Positions 1 through 8,094 of a stretch of 37,913 nucleotides of DNA are shown piece after piece. The translations under genes were made by a program, and so were the position numbers. Where the stretch lies: the NCBI GenBank assembly GCA_021792775.1, contig JAJYTZ010000005.1, positions 1-37,913 on the forward strand, in the 5' to 3' direction. How positions within the stretch are numbered: position 1 is the stretch's first letter; each line of letters opens with the position of its first letter. The notes under the pieces were generated by a model, which saw nothing but the letters and a program-made list of their open reading frames with translations, was not told the origin of the DNA and ran no database searches. The stretch is from Microcaldota archaeon. Lineage in GTDB: Archaea > Micrarchaeota > Micrarchaeia > Micrarchaeales > Micrarchaeaceae.

Positions 1-86
1 TTCCGATCTTGCATAAAACCACAAAATAAGTATCGAATATATTCTGCAAGAAAAGGTATTTATTGTAATCCTTATAATCAATGGAG

Positions 87-159
87 GGGGAGCTACGCTA
101 ACCTGGTAGACTGCTAGCTTTGGGAGCTAGTAATCGGAGTCCAAATCTCCGGCTCCCCA
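87..159 (+). tRNA. tRNA-Pro (anticodon TGG)
   Basis: The 7-bp acceptor stem GGGGAGC/GCTCCCC is perfect, with A159 as discriminator base and no encoded CCA. The anticodon stem CTAGC/GCTAG closes the loop TTTGGGA, giving anticodon TGG with U33 and G37. The T stem is CGGAG/CTCCG. Two oddities: the T-loop reads TCCAAAT, so position 55 is C instead of the near-universal U, and the D stem pairs poorly, with mismatches at 10-25 and 12-23. There is no intron. A T/A-rich stretch about 60-75 may be the promoter. Confidence 0.9.
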
Positions 160-211
160 TTTATGTTTACGAGGAAGGACAGTTTAAAGGGACGCAGAAA
201 GCGATTGTGAA

Positions 212-386
212 GGTTAGTTCTTGTGGTGTTGCAGAAGCTCTAACCCAATTCATTCCTCGCCTCGCTCTCCTCCTCTTGGGTTTACGCTTCGACCTTCTTG
301 GGAAGAAGGTCAGCCAAGAATGCGAGGGTTGCAAAAACTTCTTTTCGGCAGAAGTTCCCTGCGGTCAACTTGCCAAAAGAAGTTTT
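212..386. ncRNA. Candidate structured RNA of unknown class (three consecutive hairpins)
   Basis: The 363-nt gap between tRNA-Pro and the next gene shows no convincing protein gene but has strong secondary structure. Hairpin 1: 212-217 with 240-245, continued by 218-221 with 233-236. Hairpin 2 is a nested rod: 255-260 with 322-327, 274-279 with 314-319, and a perfect 9-bp stem 291-299 with 303-311 closed by three G. Hairpin 3: 335-349 with 372-386 (14 pairs, one bulged G at 347 or 348), with a further AAGTT/AACTT stem inside. I could not match it to RNase P RNA, SRP RNA or a box C/D RNA, and the strand is unknown. The rest of the gap, 160-211 and 387-522, shows nothing recognisable. Confidence 0.3.
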
Positions 387-522
387 ATCAAGAAAAAGAG
401 GCTAGGCTATTGCATTGGTTCATACCTGCGGCATCATGTAGGAAAGCGATATAAAATTATCTATGATTATGGATACTGCATGCGGTATTTGCTTCTTGGT
501 TTTGAAGTGTAAGTGTAGATCT

Positions 523-918
523 TTACTTGTTTACTTGTCTCAAGAAGCCCGCAAAATCCCACTCTTCCCATAGCTCGGCTATTCTGTCAGCAGAAACCCT
601 TGCAATAATAATGCCGTGTGTTTTGATATCTTTATTGCTAGCAACCCAGTCCATAAACCTGCCTGTCTGGATCCCGTGCCACTCGTAGCGAAATACTACT
701 TTATCATCTTTTACTATTTTATCCTCGACTCTGAAAGACTGGTTAGGAAATGCTTCCTTAAGTCTTACTGCAAATTCCTTTGTCTCCGTGGCATTTCTTG
801 TAACCGATGGTTGATGTTCTCTGTACTCAATAGCTAAGATTTTATCAAACATGGAAGCACCTACTATTCCAAACTTCGCTTGCAAATAATCGTTTACTAA
901 ATCTTTTCCTTCAACCAT
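523..918 (-). CDS. SnoaL-like / NTF2-fold protein (ester cyclase type)
   Basis: The 131-residue product resembles the SnoaL-like polyketide cyclase group of the NTF2-like superfamily, small cone-shaped alpha+beta barrels that bind or isomerise hydrophobic ligands. Family-like features are a central stretch with RYEWHGIQTG and the C-terminal IAELWEEWDFAGFLRQ, where W and D residues line the pocket in relatives. No substrate can be assigned; many members have no known function. The first in-frame ATG (918) is used; a TTG at 930 would add four residues. It is divergent from the SRPBCC gene at 998 and shares its A/T-rich promoter region. There is no signal peptide, so it should be cytoplasmic. 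Confidence 0.8.
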   Translation of the reverse strand: MVEGKDLVNDYLQAKFGIVGASMFDKILAIEYREHQPSVTRNATETKEFAVRLKEAFPNQSFRVEDKIVKDDKVVFRYEWHGIQTGRFMDWVASNKDIKTHGIIIARVSADRIAELWEEWDFAGFLRQVNK

Positions 919-947
919 TCCATCAACCAAACGCTTATGGGCATTTC

Positions 948-958
948 AATATATAAAC
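948..958. promoter_or_regulatory. TATA-like element between divergent genes
   Basis: The A/T run AATATATAAAC lies in the 79-nt region between divergent genes. It is about 34 nt from the ATG of the minus-strand SnoaL-like gene and about 45 nt from the ATG at 998, and could serve either direction because the core is nearly symmetric. Placement is by eye. Confidence 0.4.
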
Positions 959-997
959 ATATTTACACATACTATAGTAAACAAATAAAGTGAGTAC

Positions 998-1423
998 ATG
1001 GGAAAAGATTACGTGGTGGAAGTTTCAATAATGCTTAATGCATCTCCTTCTAAAGTGTGGAATGTACTCACAGATCCTGAGCTAATCAAGAAATACCTTT
1101 TCGGGACAGATACTGTCACCGATTGGAAAGTTGGCAGCGATATAAAATGGATGGGCGTATGGAAAGGTAAAAAATACGAGGATAAGGGGAAAATCTTGAA
1201 AGTTGAACATGGGAAGCTGCTGGAATATACATACTGGAGTAGCATGTCAGGACTTCCAGACACACCAGAGAACTACAAAAAAGTAACATATAGAATTACC
1301 AGAGGGCTAAAAGCTACAAAACTCACAATCATACAGACAAATAATACTAAAGAGGGAAAGGCGCACTCTGAGCAAAATTGGAAGGCGGTAAGTGAAGGCA
1401 TTAAGAAAATCATTGAAGCTTAA
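998..1423 (+). CDS. SRPBCC / AHSA1-type ligand-binding protein
   Basis: The 141-residue protein has the START/SRPBCC helix-grip layout. It opens with a strand, then the helix of the ASPSKVWNVLTDPELIKKYLF type (residues about 14-34) diagnostic of the AHSA1 (activator of Hsp90 ATPase homologue 1-like) family. Next come the GxxIKWMGVW strand and LLEYTYWSS, and last a long C-terminal helix from about residue 122. Such proteins bind small hydrophobic molecules; function differs between members and cannot be predicted here. The ATG at 998 is the first in frame and follows GTGAG. The gene is monocistronic and divergent from the SnoaL-like gene, so two small-molecule-pocket proteins sit back to back. 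Confidence 0.85.
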   Translation: MGKDYVVEVSIMLNASPSKVWNVLTDPELIKKYLFGTDTVTDWKVGSDIKWMGVWKGKKYEDKGKILKVEHGKLLEYTYWSSMSGLPDTPENYKKVTYRITRGLKATKLTIIQTNNTKEGKAHSEQNWKAVSEGIKKIIEA

Positions 1424-1467
1424 CAAAGCGGGCGGGAACCCCAACACTGCTTATGGGCGGGAGGATG

Positions 1468-2529
1468 TCACATCATGCTTGTTATATCTCCGACTATCGA
1501 CTGGTAAGCTTCGCAGGCGGTCCAATGCTTTGGTTCATTCCCATCGATTATATCCTTCCTAATTCTGTTCGCCTCCTCCGATCTCCACACTTTTGCCAGA
1601 TCGTAATCTGTTTCGCGTATGTTGCATAGCTTCCTGTCCCACATTATCGATGGATACACATTCCCAAAGCTGTCCAGGAACAGCGAGGCGTCTAAGCTTC
1701 TGCTGCGGAGAGGGGGATTTCCTGTCTTGGCATAATAGAGCAGCTTTTTCAGAAAAGAGGTTTCAACAGCATGCATCCCGCTATAACTCCTTTTTCTCAT
1801 CTTAAGCAGTGATTCTATATCGTTTATTATATCTGTATTATTCACTCTTATCTCCATCCCGCTGTTTCCATAGTAGTTCGAGGAGACCTGGCCCATATTC
1901 ACATGGAAATCGTTTGGAGTGACATACGGAAGGTCGGCAATCACAGAAGCGATGCTCTTTCCAAGCTCCCCCTGATTAAACCTGCTTATCGTGTAACCAA
2001 AAAAACCCTCGATGTTACCATATTCATTCTTAAGGTTGTGAATCATGTCAAACATGCTTATCGCTTTTTCGTAATTACCCGTAACGCCGCGTATCCTATC
2101 CTCAAATTCTTTATGGCCGTCAAGGCTTACTGTGATTATTAATCTCGGTATTCCCAAATCAAGCATCTTCCTTATCTTTCTTTCGACCATGGAGCGGTCG
2201 CATAGCGAATTAGTCGGTATTGTGAGCATATACAATCTCTTACAGCTGTTGTAGAACTCTTCCGCTATGTTAACTATATCGCTCCTCAGGAAGGGCTCCC
2301 CTCCCGTAAGTTCCAACCACCTAAAGCTATTGTTCTTCTTCGCGAACTCCGCTATCTCGTCTATTCTGAGTTCGTCCTTTGGTTTCATCTGCCATATATT
2401 GCAAGTAAGGCACCTGCTTTGGCACCAGTAAGTGACAGCAAAATTGAGCTTGTAGGGTTTGTCAAGCTGCCCGAAGTTGCTCTTCAGAGCAGTGAGCGCT
2501 AGTCCCGCAAACCTATTAAAGTTCTTCAT
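1468..2529 (-). CDS. Radical SAM protein with degenerate SPASM-like C-terminus
   Basis: The 353-residue protein carries the radical SAM CxxxCxxC motif at C36, C40 and C43 (WCQSRCLTCNIW), which binds the [4Fe-4S] cluster that cleaves S-adenosylmethionine. The SAM-contacting GGEP follows in WLELTGGEPFL. The C-terminal third has a FGNVYPS segment and isolated cysteines (LCNIRET and TACEAY). This recalls SPASM-type auxiliary cluster regions but lacks their full cysteine set. Relatives modify peptides, cofactors or lipids; nothing nearby points to a substrate. The ATG at 2529 is 27 nt from the centre of a TATA box on the same strand, which fits a leaderless mRNA. Confidence 0.85.
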   Translation of the reverse strand: MKNFNRFAGLALTALKSNFGQLDKPYKLNFAVTYWCQSRCLTCNIWQMKPKDELRIDEIAEFAKKNNSFRWLELTGGEPFLRSDIVNIAEEFYNSCKRLYMLTIPTNSLCDRSMVERKIRKMLDLGIPRLIITVSLDGHKEFEDRIRGVTGNYEKAISMFDMIHNLKNEYGNIEGFFGYTISRFNQGELGKSIASVIADLPYVTPNDFHVNMGQVSSNYYGNSGMEIRVNNTDIINDIESLLKMRKRSYSGMHAVETSFLKKLLYYAKTGNPPLRSRSLDASLFLDSFGNVYPSIMWDRKLCNIRETDYDLAKVWRSEEANRIRKDIIDGNEPKHWTACEAYQSIVGDITSMM

Positions 2530-2550
2530 TAGTAATAACTAACAGATTCT

Positions 2551-2562
2551 GTTATTTATACT
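2551..2562 (-). promoter_or_regulatory. TATA box of the radical SAM gene
   Basis: On the minus strand the sequence reads AGTATAAATAAC, close to the archaeal TATA consensus. Its centre is about 27 nt from the ATG at 2529, so transcription should begin at or next to the start codon. Confidence 0.6.
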
Positions 2563-2624
2563 TTTCTGAAGAGAACTATAATGCTATCAGTAAGAAACAT
2601 TATCTACCTCTGAAAGTGAATCGA

Positions 2625-3446
2625 ATGAAATACCTATATGTTATGCTTATCATGGTTTTCATGTCCATGCTCGGGTCAGGGAACGCCGCATATACTGTGA
2701 GTCTGACAGGCTCGTGTCCCAATGGCCAGATAATAACCAACACTTCCAACACACTGGTATTCAATCTTACCAGCACTGGAAACTACAATCCGTCAGGACA
2801 GTTATACATAAATATAAGCGGCGCCACTACAGCAAACCGGCTTATCAATCTTACATATACAAAGCAGGGTTCGATACCGATTACATTTCAGTTATCAAAC
2901 CTTTCAACTCCCGGCGCATATGTGGGAACCTTCAATTATGAGTATGCGCAAAGCAGCCATACGCTATTCTCAGTCTTCCCCTGCTTTTATTACATATACA
3001 GGGAAGATGCGTCAAGCATATTCATAACAAATGTTTCAGTCAAAAGCGTGGGTTATGGTCTCGATGCCGTAAAAATAAATCTGAGCAACTTCGGCGGCAC
3101 GCCTATAAGCGCAGACCTCTTTGCCTTTTATCCATTCGATTTCAATGTCTCTCCATCTTTTGTGAATATCACAATACCCCCAAAGTCGACAATCATGGAG
3201 AACTTCACGATAAAACCAATAGGCGCATCATCAATTAACGGCTCGTTTAGCATGGGTTTCTACGCCTCGTATCTTTCGGGAGGCATGCATTATTCTACGA
3301 ATCCATACACGTTTGTCTTCAAGGAGGCTCCAATATCCGGATCTGGGTTAGGACCGGTTATCATATACGGAGTTATTGCGCTGATAGCGATCATTGTAAT
3401 ATTGATATTACTGTCGTTATACAGAAACAGGCGAAAAGGTAAGTAA
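2625..3446 (+). CDS. Secreted, C-terminally anchored surface protein of unknown function
   Basis: I do not recognise a named family. The product has an N-terminal signal peptide (hydrophobic core YVMLIMVFMSMLGS, cleavage probably near GNA-AYT) and about 215 residues of beta-rich, Asn/Ser/Thr-rich exterior with many N-x-S/T sequons. A single C-terminal membrane helix (about residues 245-268) is followed by a basic RNRRKGK tail. The central part, with conserved-looking GGTPIS and PPKSTIMENFTI segments, looks like Ig-like or CARDB-like beta domains. The ATG at 2625 gives a compact signal peptide; GTG at 2616 would add three residues. The stop is one base before the glycosyltransferase gene, so the two are surely co-transcribed, and that enzyme could act on this kind of glycan-rich protein. 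Confidence 0.65.
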   Translation: MKYLYVMLIMVFMSMLGSGNAAYTVSLTGSCPNGQIITNTSNTLVFNLTSTGNYNPSGQLYINISGATTANRLINLTYTKQGSIPITFQLSNLSTPGAYVGTFNYEYAQSSHTLFSVFPCFYYIYREDASSIFITNVSVKSVGYGLDAVKINLSNFGGTPISADLFAFYPFDFNVSPSFVNITIPPKSTIMENFTIKPIGASSINGSFSMGFYASYLSGGMHYSTNPYTFVFKEAPISGSGLGPVIIYGVIALIAIIVILILLSLYRNRRKGK

Positions 3447-3447
3447 A

Positions 3448-4131
3448 ATGCAAAATAGAAATCCGCGGATAAGTATAGTCATACCCACTCTCAACGAGGA
3501 AAAAAACATAAGAAAAACAATCACCGCTATAAAAAAGCGAGTCACATTTAAAGACTACGAGATAATAGTCTCGGACAGCTACTCGTCAGACCGGACAATA
3601 GAATACGCGAAGGCAGCCGGTGCAAAGATCATCAGGTCAAAACACGGAAAAGGGCTAGCGCTTCGCTTAGGGTTTGCTGCGTCTAAAGGAAAGATAATAG
3701 TGTCGATAGATGCAGACATGTCAAATAGGCCAGAGGAGATAAATCTGATGATGTCGGCCATAGACATAGGATATGACATATGTATGGGATCGAGGTTTAT
3801 AGCGGGAGGGGGCAGCGAGGATATATCCCAAATAAGGCGCATGGGTAACAAGTTCTTTGTCTTCCTTGTCAATCTCTTATACAATGCAAACTATACAGAC
3901 CTGTGTTACGGTTATCGGGCTTTCAGGAAGGATGTATTAAAGAAATTAAACCTCAAATCGGAAGGCTTTGGCATAGAGACCGAGATAAGCATAATGGCAA
4001 AGAAATCCAATCTTAATATAATAGAGATACCAAGTTTTGAGAAGATAAGGATTAGCGGGGAAAGCAATCTCAAGACGTTTAGGGATGGATATATAATACT
4101 AAAGACAATAATAGATTGTATTTCAAGGTAA
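3448..4131 (+). CDS. Family 2 glycosyltransferase, dolichol-phosphate sugar synthase-like
   Basis: The 227-residue GT-A enzyme opens with the GT2 signature ISIVIPTLNEEKNIRKTI (about residues 9-26). It has the nucleotide-binding DSYSSDRT loop and a DADMSNRP segment holding the metal-binding aspartates. The CYGYRAFRKDVL segment matches the acceptor region of dolichyl-phosphate mannose/glucose synthases. It lacks the C-terminal membrane helices of some relatives, so it probably works at the inner membrane face loading a sugar onto a polyprenyl phosphate. The gene sits one base after the surface protein and four bases before ftsY. The donor sugar cannot be read from sequence. Confidence 0.85.
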   Translation: MQNRNPRISIVIPTLNEEKNIRKTITAIKKRVTFKDYEIIVSDSYSSDRTIEYAKAAGAKIIRSKHGKGLALRLGFAASKGKIIVSIDADMSNRPEEINLMMSAIDIGYDICMGSRFIAGGGSEDISQIRRMGNKFFVFLVNLLYNANYTDLCYGYRAFRKDVLKKLNLKSEGFGIETEISIMAKKSNLNIIEIPSFEKIRISGESNLKTFRDGYIILKTIIDCISR

Positions 4132-4135
4132 GCAA

Positions 4136-5338
4136 ATGTTTGATCTGCTTAAGAAAAAGATATCTGGGGTTGTAAACTCATTTATAAACAAGAAGGAGGA
4201 AGAGGCCATACAAGAGCCAGATTCGACTCTTGCCAAACAGCAACAAAACGGCCCGGAATCAGAAGAAGACCGGAAAATACATCAACCCAGAGATTATCCA
4301 GTACCAGACAGACCCGCGTTTGCCAGTGCAGGATCAGAAGGTAAATCGCAGGGTTCGCTAGACAGCAAAACAAAAAGCGTTGAAGCACAGTCCCCAGACC
4401 AACAAAAGTCCAAACCTGCGGTAAGCAGCAACATCAGGCTCTCTATAACCACTAAGATTAAAGGTGCTCTACTCAAGAATGTTTCTCTTAACGAGTCAGA
4501 GATAAACGACCTCGCCCAGGACATAGAGATAACGATGCTTCAGTCCGATGTGGCACACGAGACAGCAGAGAAATTCTCAGAATCGTTAAAAGCTAAGCTG
4601 AAGTCAGACAGATTTGATTACAAGAACATACGGAAAGAAATAAACACAGACATGAGGACTGCGTTATTGGGTGTATTGGAAAGCGCAGGCAAAAGCCCAG
4701 ATATCATAGAAATGGCAAGGAGCAGCAAGGCTTCGGGGTCTTCATCAAGGATACTATTCATCGGGCCAAACGGGACTGGGAAGACAACGACGATAGCGAA
4801 GGTCGCCTATCTGCTGAAGCGCAGCGGGTTCAGCGTTGCGATATCTGCAAGCGATACATTTAGGGCAGCAGCAATAGAGCAGACAGAACACCACGGGAAG
4901 AGCGTAGGGGTTCCGGTCATAAAGAGCGGATACGGAGCAGACCCGGCAAGCGTGGCATACGATACGATAGAATATGCGCGCGCACATCGTATAGATGTGG
5001 CTCTTATAGACACTGCAGGAAGGCAGGAAACCAACAAGAACCTCATAATGGAGGTACAAAAGATGGTTAGGGTATCGAAGCCCGACATAACGATTTTTAT
5101 CGGAGAGAGCACAGCGGGCAACGCAATATCAAGGCAGATATCCGAGCTTCAGAAATCGATAAAGATAGACTGCATAATACTCACAAAATTAGATTGCGAT
5201 GCTAAAGGGGGCAACGCAATATCGATTGCTGACATAACCGGCGTGCCAATCGCCTTTTTCTGCAATGGAGAATCGTACGACTCTATAATAAAGTATGATC
5301 CGAACATTATACTTGATGCGGTAATCCCGGCATCTTGA
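4136..5338 (+). CDS. ftsY: Signal recognition particle receptor FtsY
   Basis: FtsY is the GTPase receptor that docks the SRP-ribosome complex on the membrane. Residues 1-95 are a low-complexity charged region, as in other FtsY A domains. An N domain (about 98-195) follows, then the G domain with P-loop GPNGTGKTTT (about 209), DTFRAAA, DTAGRQ (about 292) and TKLDCDAKGG (about 350). There is no Met-rich M domain, which excludes Ffh/SRP54. The closing loop reads GESTAGN where many FtsY have GDALAGN. Length (400) is normal for an archaeal FtsY with a long A region. It is the last gene of a three-gene run with spacings of 1 and 4 nt. Confidence 0.95.
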   Translation: MFDLLKKKISGVVNSFINKKEEEAIQEPDSTLAKQQQNGPESEEDRKIHQPRDYPVPDRPAFASAGSEGKSQGSLDSKTKSVEAQSPDQQKSKPAVSSNIRLSITTKIKGALLKNVSLNESEINDLAQDIEITMLQSDVAHETAEKFSESLKAKLKSDRFDYKNIRKEINTDMRTALLGVLESAGKSPDIIEMARSSKASGSSSRILFIGPNGTGKTTTIAKVAYLLKRSGFSVAISASDTFRAAAIEQTEHHGKSVGVPVIKSGYGADPASVAYDTIEYARAHRIDVALIDTAGRQETNKNLIMEVQKMVRVSKPDITIFIGESTAGNAISRQISELQKSIKIDCIILTKLDCDAKGGNAISIADITGVPIAFFCNGESYDSIIKYDPNIILDAVIPAS

Positions 5339-5432
5339 GCAAAGCCGCTACAGCAAACTTTGTAATACACGTCTCGTTATTCTTGAGCAGACACAATAAT
5401 CTACGCGCAACACCAAAAACTACACCTACAGA

Positions 5433-5442
5433 AAAATATATA
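5433..5442 (+). promoter_or_regulatory. TATA box of the secretion ATPase gene
   Basis: AAATATATAA lies 29-44 nt before the candidate start codons TTG 5471 and ATG 5477. It is the only good TATA match in the 130-nt gap after ftsY, so the ATPase gene has its own promoter and a very short leader. Confidence 0.6.
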
Positions 5443-5476
5443 AGAGTAGCAATAGTTTCTATATACGGTATTGGTA

Positions 5477-6796
5477 ATGGGTATGGACACAAGGCTTTAT
5501 GAAGCGGAGGTTAAAGCATTAGATCTTCTTAAAGGGAAGTTTGTCAACCTAACCGAAGAGAAGAAGCTTTTCATATTATCCGATACGCTAAAAGGGATAG
5601 ATCCCAGAATTACAGAAGCCGAGGTAAAGATGATATTAGATGATATAAACGATATAGGCAATCTCGGCACGTTCATGAAGATGGGGAACATAGAAGATAT
5701 AATGGTCAACAATGTGAACAACGTATTCGTATATGATGCACAGAAGGGATACGAGAAAGTCAATGACATAAGGTTTGATGAAGACGGTCTAGACGTTCTG
5801 GTAAAGAAACTAAAGCTTTATGCGACCAACGAAGCTGCAGCTGGAAACATCATGGATGTGCACCTTCCTACAAAGAACAGGGCGAGCATCGTTTATTCCC
5901 CTAAAGGCTACGACATCACGATCAGGAACTTCAGTGGGAAGCCATTGAGCATACTCGACCTTGTGAACCTTGGAGAACTCGACTATAACATGGCGGCAAG
6001 GATGTGGCTGTACCTTGACGGATTCAGGATAAGGCCCGCGAACATTATGCTTGGGGGAATAGCCGCATCTGGGAAGACCACGCTTCTGAACTCCTTGCTC
6101 TCGTTCTTCAGGCCTGATATGCGAATTGTTACCATAGAAGACACATACGAGCTCAACACCTCGTTGTTCGAGAACAGCGTGAATCTGGAGACTAACGAGG
6201 GGATGGACCTGCGCGAGCTCATAAAGGCAGCGATGAGAATGAGGGCTGACGCTATAGTGATAGGAGAAGTGAGAGGCGCCGAGGCGCAGGATATGGTATC
6301 AGCTATGAACATAGGTAAGATGTCGGTATGCACCATACACGCCTCATCTGCAAGAGACGTGATAAACAGGCTTACCCACTCACCGATGAGCGTGCCTGAA
6401 GACATCATATCAGTCATAGATGCCATTGCGATATTATCGAGAGTAAAGGTCGGCAGCCGCCTTGCCAGAAAGATCATACAGATATCCGAAGTGTCAGGCA
6501 GGGAATCCCAGATACTTCTCTCAGATTTATACAGATATGATTACAGAACCAAAAAGTCTTCGGACATGCTGCCAAGCGTTTCGTACAGGGATTCGCTCTC
6601 AAAGGCGATAGGGGCAGATCCATCAGAGATAATCGCCGAGGAACATCTAAGGGCTTTGATCCTAGCGAAGTTGGACGAGAACGGAAAGAGGACAATCGGC
6701 GAGATAAGCGAATCGGTTCAAGATTATTATGACAATCCAGAACGTTTACTGCAGAACATAGGGATGCCGAACGCGACCCCGATAATAAGGTTATAA
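5477..6796 (+). CDS. Type II/IV secretion system ATPase (archaeal pilus/archaellum type)
   Basis: This is a GspE/VirB11-superfamily motor ATPase that powers assembly of type IV-like filaments. All hallmarks are present: Walker A GGIAASGKTTLL (about residue 192), Asp box ITIED-like VTIEDTYEL, Walker B AIVIGEVRGAEA and His box CTIHASS. The N-terminal half holds the VNNVNNVFVYD / FDEDGLDVLVKKL regulatory domain typical of archaeal PilB/FlaI relatives. Length (439) is normal. No partner membrane platform (TadC/FlaJ) or prepilin peptidase lies in the window. Pilin-like proteins at 10880 and 26101 are plausible clients of such a machine. The start is uncertain among TTG 5471, ATG 5477 and ATG 5483. 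Confidence 0.9.
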   Translation: MGMDTRLYEAEVKALDLLKGKFVNLTEEKKLFILSDTLKGIDPRITEAEVKMILDDINDIGNLGTFMKMGNIEDIMVNNVNNVFVYDAQKGYEKVNDIRFDEDGLDVLVKKLKLYATNEAAAGNIMDVHLPTKNRASIVYSPKGYDITIRNFSGKPLSILDLVNLGELDYNMAARMWLYLDGFRIRPANIMLGGIAASGKTTLLNSLLSFFRPDMRIVTIEDTYELNTSLFENSVNLETNEGMDLRELIKAAMRMRADAIVIGEVRGAEAQDMVSAMNIGKMSVCTIHASSARDVINRLTHSPMSVPEDIISVIDAIAILSRVKVGSRLARKIIQISEVSGRESQILLSDLYRYDYRTKKSSDMLPSVSYRDSLSKAIGADPSEIIAEEHLRALILAKLDENGKRTIGEISESVQDYYDNPERLLQNIGMPNATPIIRL

Positions 6797-6804
6797 ATAT
6801 AAGA

Positions 6805-7101
6805 CTATGGGCTCTGTTCACTACCCTCAGAAATGGGCCGGGTCGAACTGCCTACTGCTTCCTCTATCCCAGCAACCATATCCGCTACTAACTTTCCCTT
6901 TTCGGTTAAGGTCACAATCTTTGTCTTTCCCTTCCTCTCCGACTTGAATATACCAAGCCTCTCGCATTCATTTATAAAGTTGCAGACATGGACGTAAGTA
7001 ACACCTGATGCCTTAGAGACACCAGATACACTAACCCCCTCTGTCGCTTTTTTCACAATCCCTATTATCTTTGCCTGTTTCTGTTTTATTATCGCTGACA
7101 T
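6805..7101 (-). CDS. Winged helix-turn-helix DNA-binding protein
   Basis: This 98-residue protein is a single winged-helix domain. A helix is followed by GVSVSGVSKASGVTYVHVCNFINECERLGIF-type turn and recognition helices, then a basic beta wing (SERKGKTKIVTLTEKG) and a C-terminal helix that could dimerise. This is the MarR/PadR-like architecture common in archaea. The C-terminal 15 residues are Ser/Glu rich and probably disordered. ATG 7101 is chosen because a CATTATAG element lies about 27 nt ahead; GTG 7110 would add three residues. It is divergent from the membrane winged-helix gene and convergent with the secretion ATPase, with 8 nt between stops. The target is unknown; the shared intergenic region is the obvious candidate. 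Confidence 0.75.
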   Translation of the reverse strand: MSAIIKQKQAKIIGIVKKATEGVSVSGVSKASGVTYVHVCNFINECERLGIFKSERKGKTKIVTLTEKGKLVADMVAGIEEAVGSSTRPISEGSEQSP

Positions 7102-7144
7102 AGCCTCCACATAACAATTTAAAGCTATAATGATAATTATATCT

Positions 7145-7672
7145 ATGCTTGGAAGTCAGGAAGACAGAAAGAATTATTGGTTTGCGGTAATAGTGGCGTC
7201 TGTAGGCGCGATACTGGTTTTTGCAGCGATAATAAAGGGAGCTGTCATGTTTATCGCTTTTCTAAAAGGTTATTACCAAATAACCTCTATAAGGGATCTA
7301 AGCATAAATGTCATAGGAATAGCGTTCAATTTTATTATGCCGTTGGTTGGTGGTTCCCTGCTGCTCATGTCAGGCAATATGCTTTTCGGGCTTGACAAGA
7401 GGCTTCATACGGGAAGAATTAGATCAGAAGACAAGGCAAGGTCGACACAACAGAAAAATGCAATTGTAAGAAACATGTTAACCTCGGGAGAACGCAACCT
7501 CTTCGAAATAATAAAAGAGCATAACGGGCAAATACTGCAGTCGGATTTGGTGGGGATGAGCGGATACTCGAAGGTAAAGGTTCACCGGATAATAAAAAAC
7601 TTGGAGAACAAGAATGTTGTGAGGAGAATTAGGCACGGCATAACAAACAAAATCTTTCTAGTAGGGCGCTAG
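7145..7672 (+). CDS. Membrane protein with C-terminal winged helix
   Basis: The N-terminal part has two membrane helices (about residues 10-35 and 50-75) with a short KGYYQITSIRD exterior loop. From about residue 100 a cytoplasmic winged-helix domain follows: NLFEIIKEHNGQILQSDL, then SGYSKVKVHRIIKNLE as recognition helix, and the wing RRIRHGITNKIFLV. Archaeal families with this plan are thought to be membrane-tethered one-component regulators, although none is well characterised to my knowledge. The ATG at 7145 lies about 26 nt after a TTTAAA TATA-like element, suggesting a leaderless mRNA; ATG 7130 would add five residues. It is divergent from a soluble winged-helix gene, next to the pilus-type ATPase. 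Confidence 0.7.
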   Translation: MLGSQEDRKNYWFAVIVASVGAILVFAAIIKGAVMFIAFLKGYYQITSIRDLSINVIGIAFNFIMPLVGGSLLLMSGNMLFGLDKRLHTGRIRSEDKARSTQQKNAIVRNMLTSGERNLFEIIKEHNGQILQSDLVGMSGYSKVKVHRIIKNLENKNVVRRIRHGITNKIFLVGR

Positions 7673-7825
7673 ATTGCCTCAAATCCCCTATTCTTTCCTC
7701 TACTCTTTCTATACGAAGCTCTTTAAACCAAACGCTGTAATAAATAATTGGCTACCAGAGAAAAAACGAGATGAGAAGAATTATAAAGTAATTGCTGGCA
7801 TTAATATTAAGAAAAAGGTGTTAAG

Positions 7826-8077
7826 ATGGTAAAATTCATAATCGGGCGACAGCTTGTGGGAAAGAAGATAGTGACCAGCGACGGGTACGAAGTTGGCAGA
7901 TTTGTTGACGCGGATATAAGTCCTGTGACAGGAAAGATAAATGCGTTTGTTGTAGAACCTAACCCGGACAGCACCCTCGCCAACAAATTGAAGCAGGAGA
8001 GCGGCAGCCTAAAGGTTCCTTACACAGCTGTGCTAGCGGTAAACGACTACATAGTGGTGGATAGAAAATCCCTGTAG
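7826..8077 (+). CDS. PRC-barrel domain protein
   Basis: The 83-residue protein is a lone PRC-barrel: IIGRQLVGKKIVTSDGYEVGRFVDADISPVTGKI is the strand-turn pattern of this fold (VGK-V-GxxLGxVxDVxxD-xTGKI), followed by LKVPYTAVLAVNDYIVV. Stand-alone archaeal PRC-barrels are small soluble proteins; relatives take part in RNA maturation (RimM) and, in archaea, cell division (CdpB). Which role applies is unknown. The ATG follows AAGGTGTTAAG, a Shine-Dalgarno-like GGTG at good spacing. The stop is 17 nt before the presumed start of RNase HII, so the two are probably one transcript. Confidence 0.85.
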   Translation: MVKFIIGRQLVGKKIVTSDGYEVGRFVDADISPVTGKINAFVVEPNPDSTLANKLKQESGSLKVPYTAVLAVNDYIVVDRKSL

Positions 8078-8094
8078 ATTAAAGGGATGGTTCT

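Noticed and set aside
160-400. RNase P RNA or SRP RNA in the first gap
   Set aside because: GAGGAAGGAC recalls RNase P conserved region I, but there is no room for P1-P3 upstream and no matching 3' P4 strand. The SRP helix 8 GGAA/AGCAG signature is absent on both strands.
120-512. 130-codon plus-strand frame after tRNA-Pro
   Set aside because: It begins inside the tRNA gene, its product has no domain-like pattern, and the region is dominated by inverted repeats that fit an RNA better.
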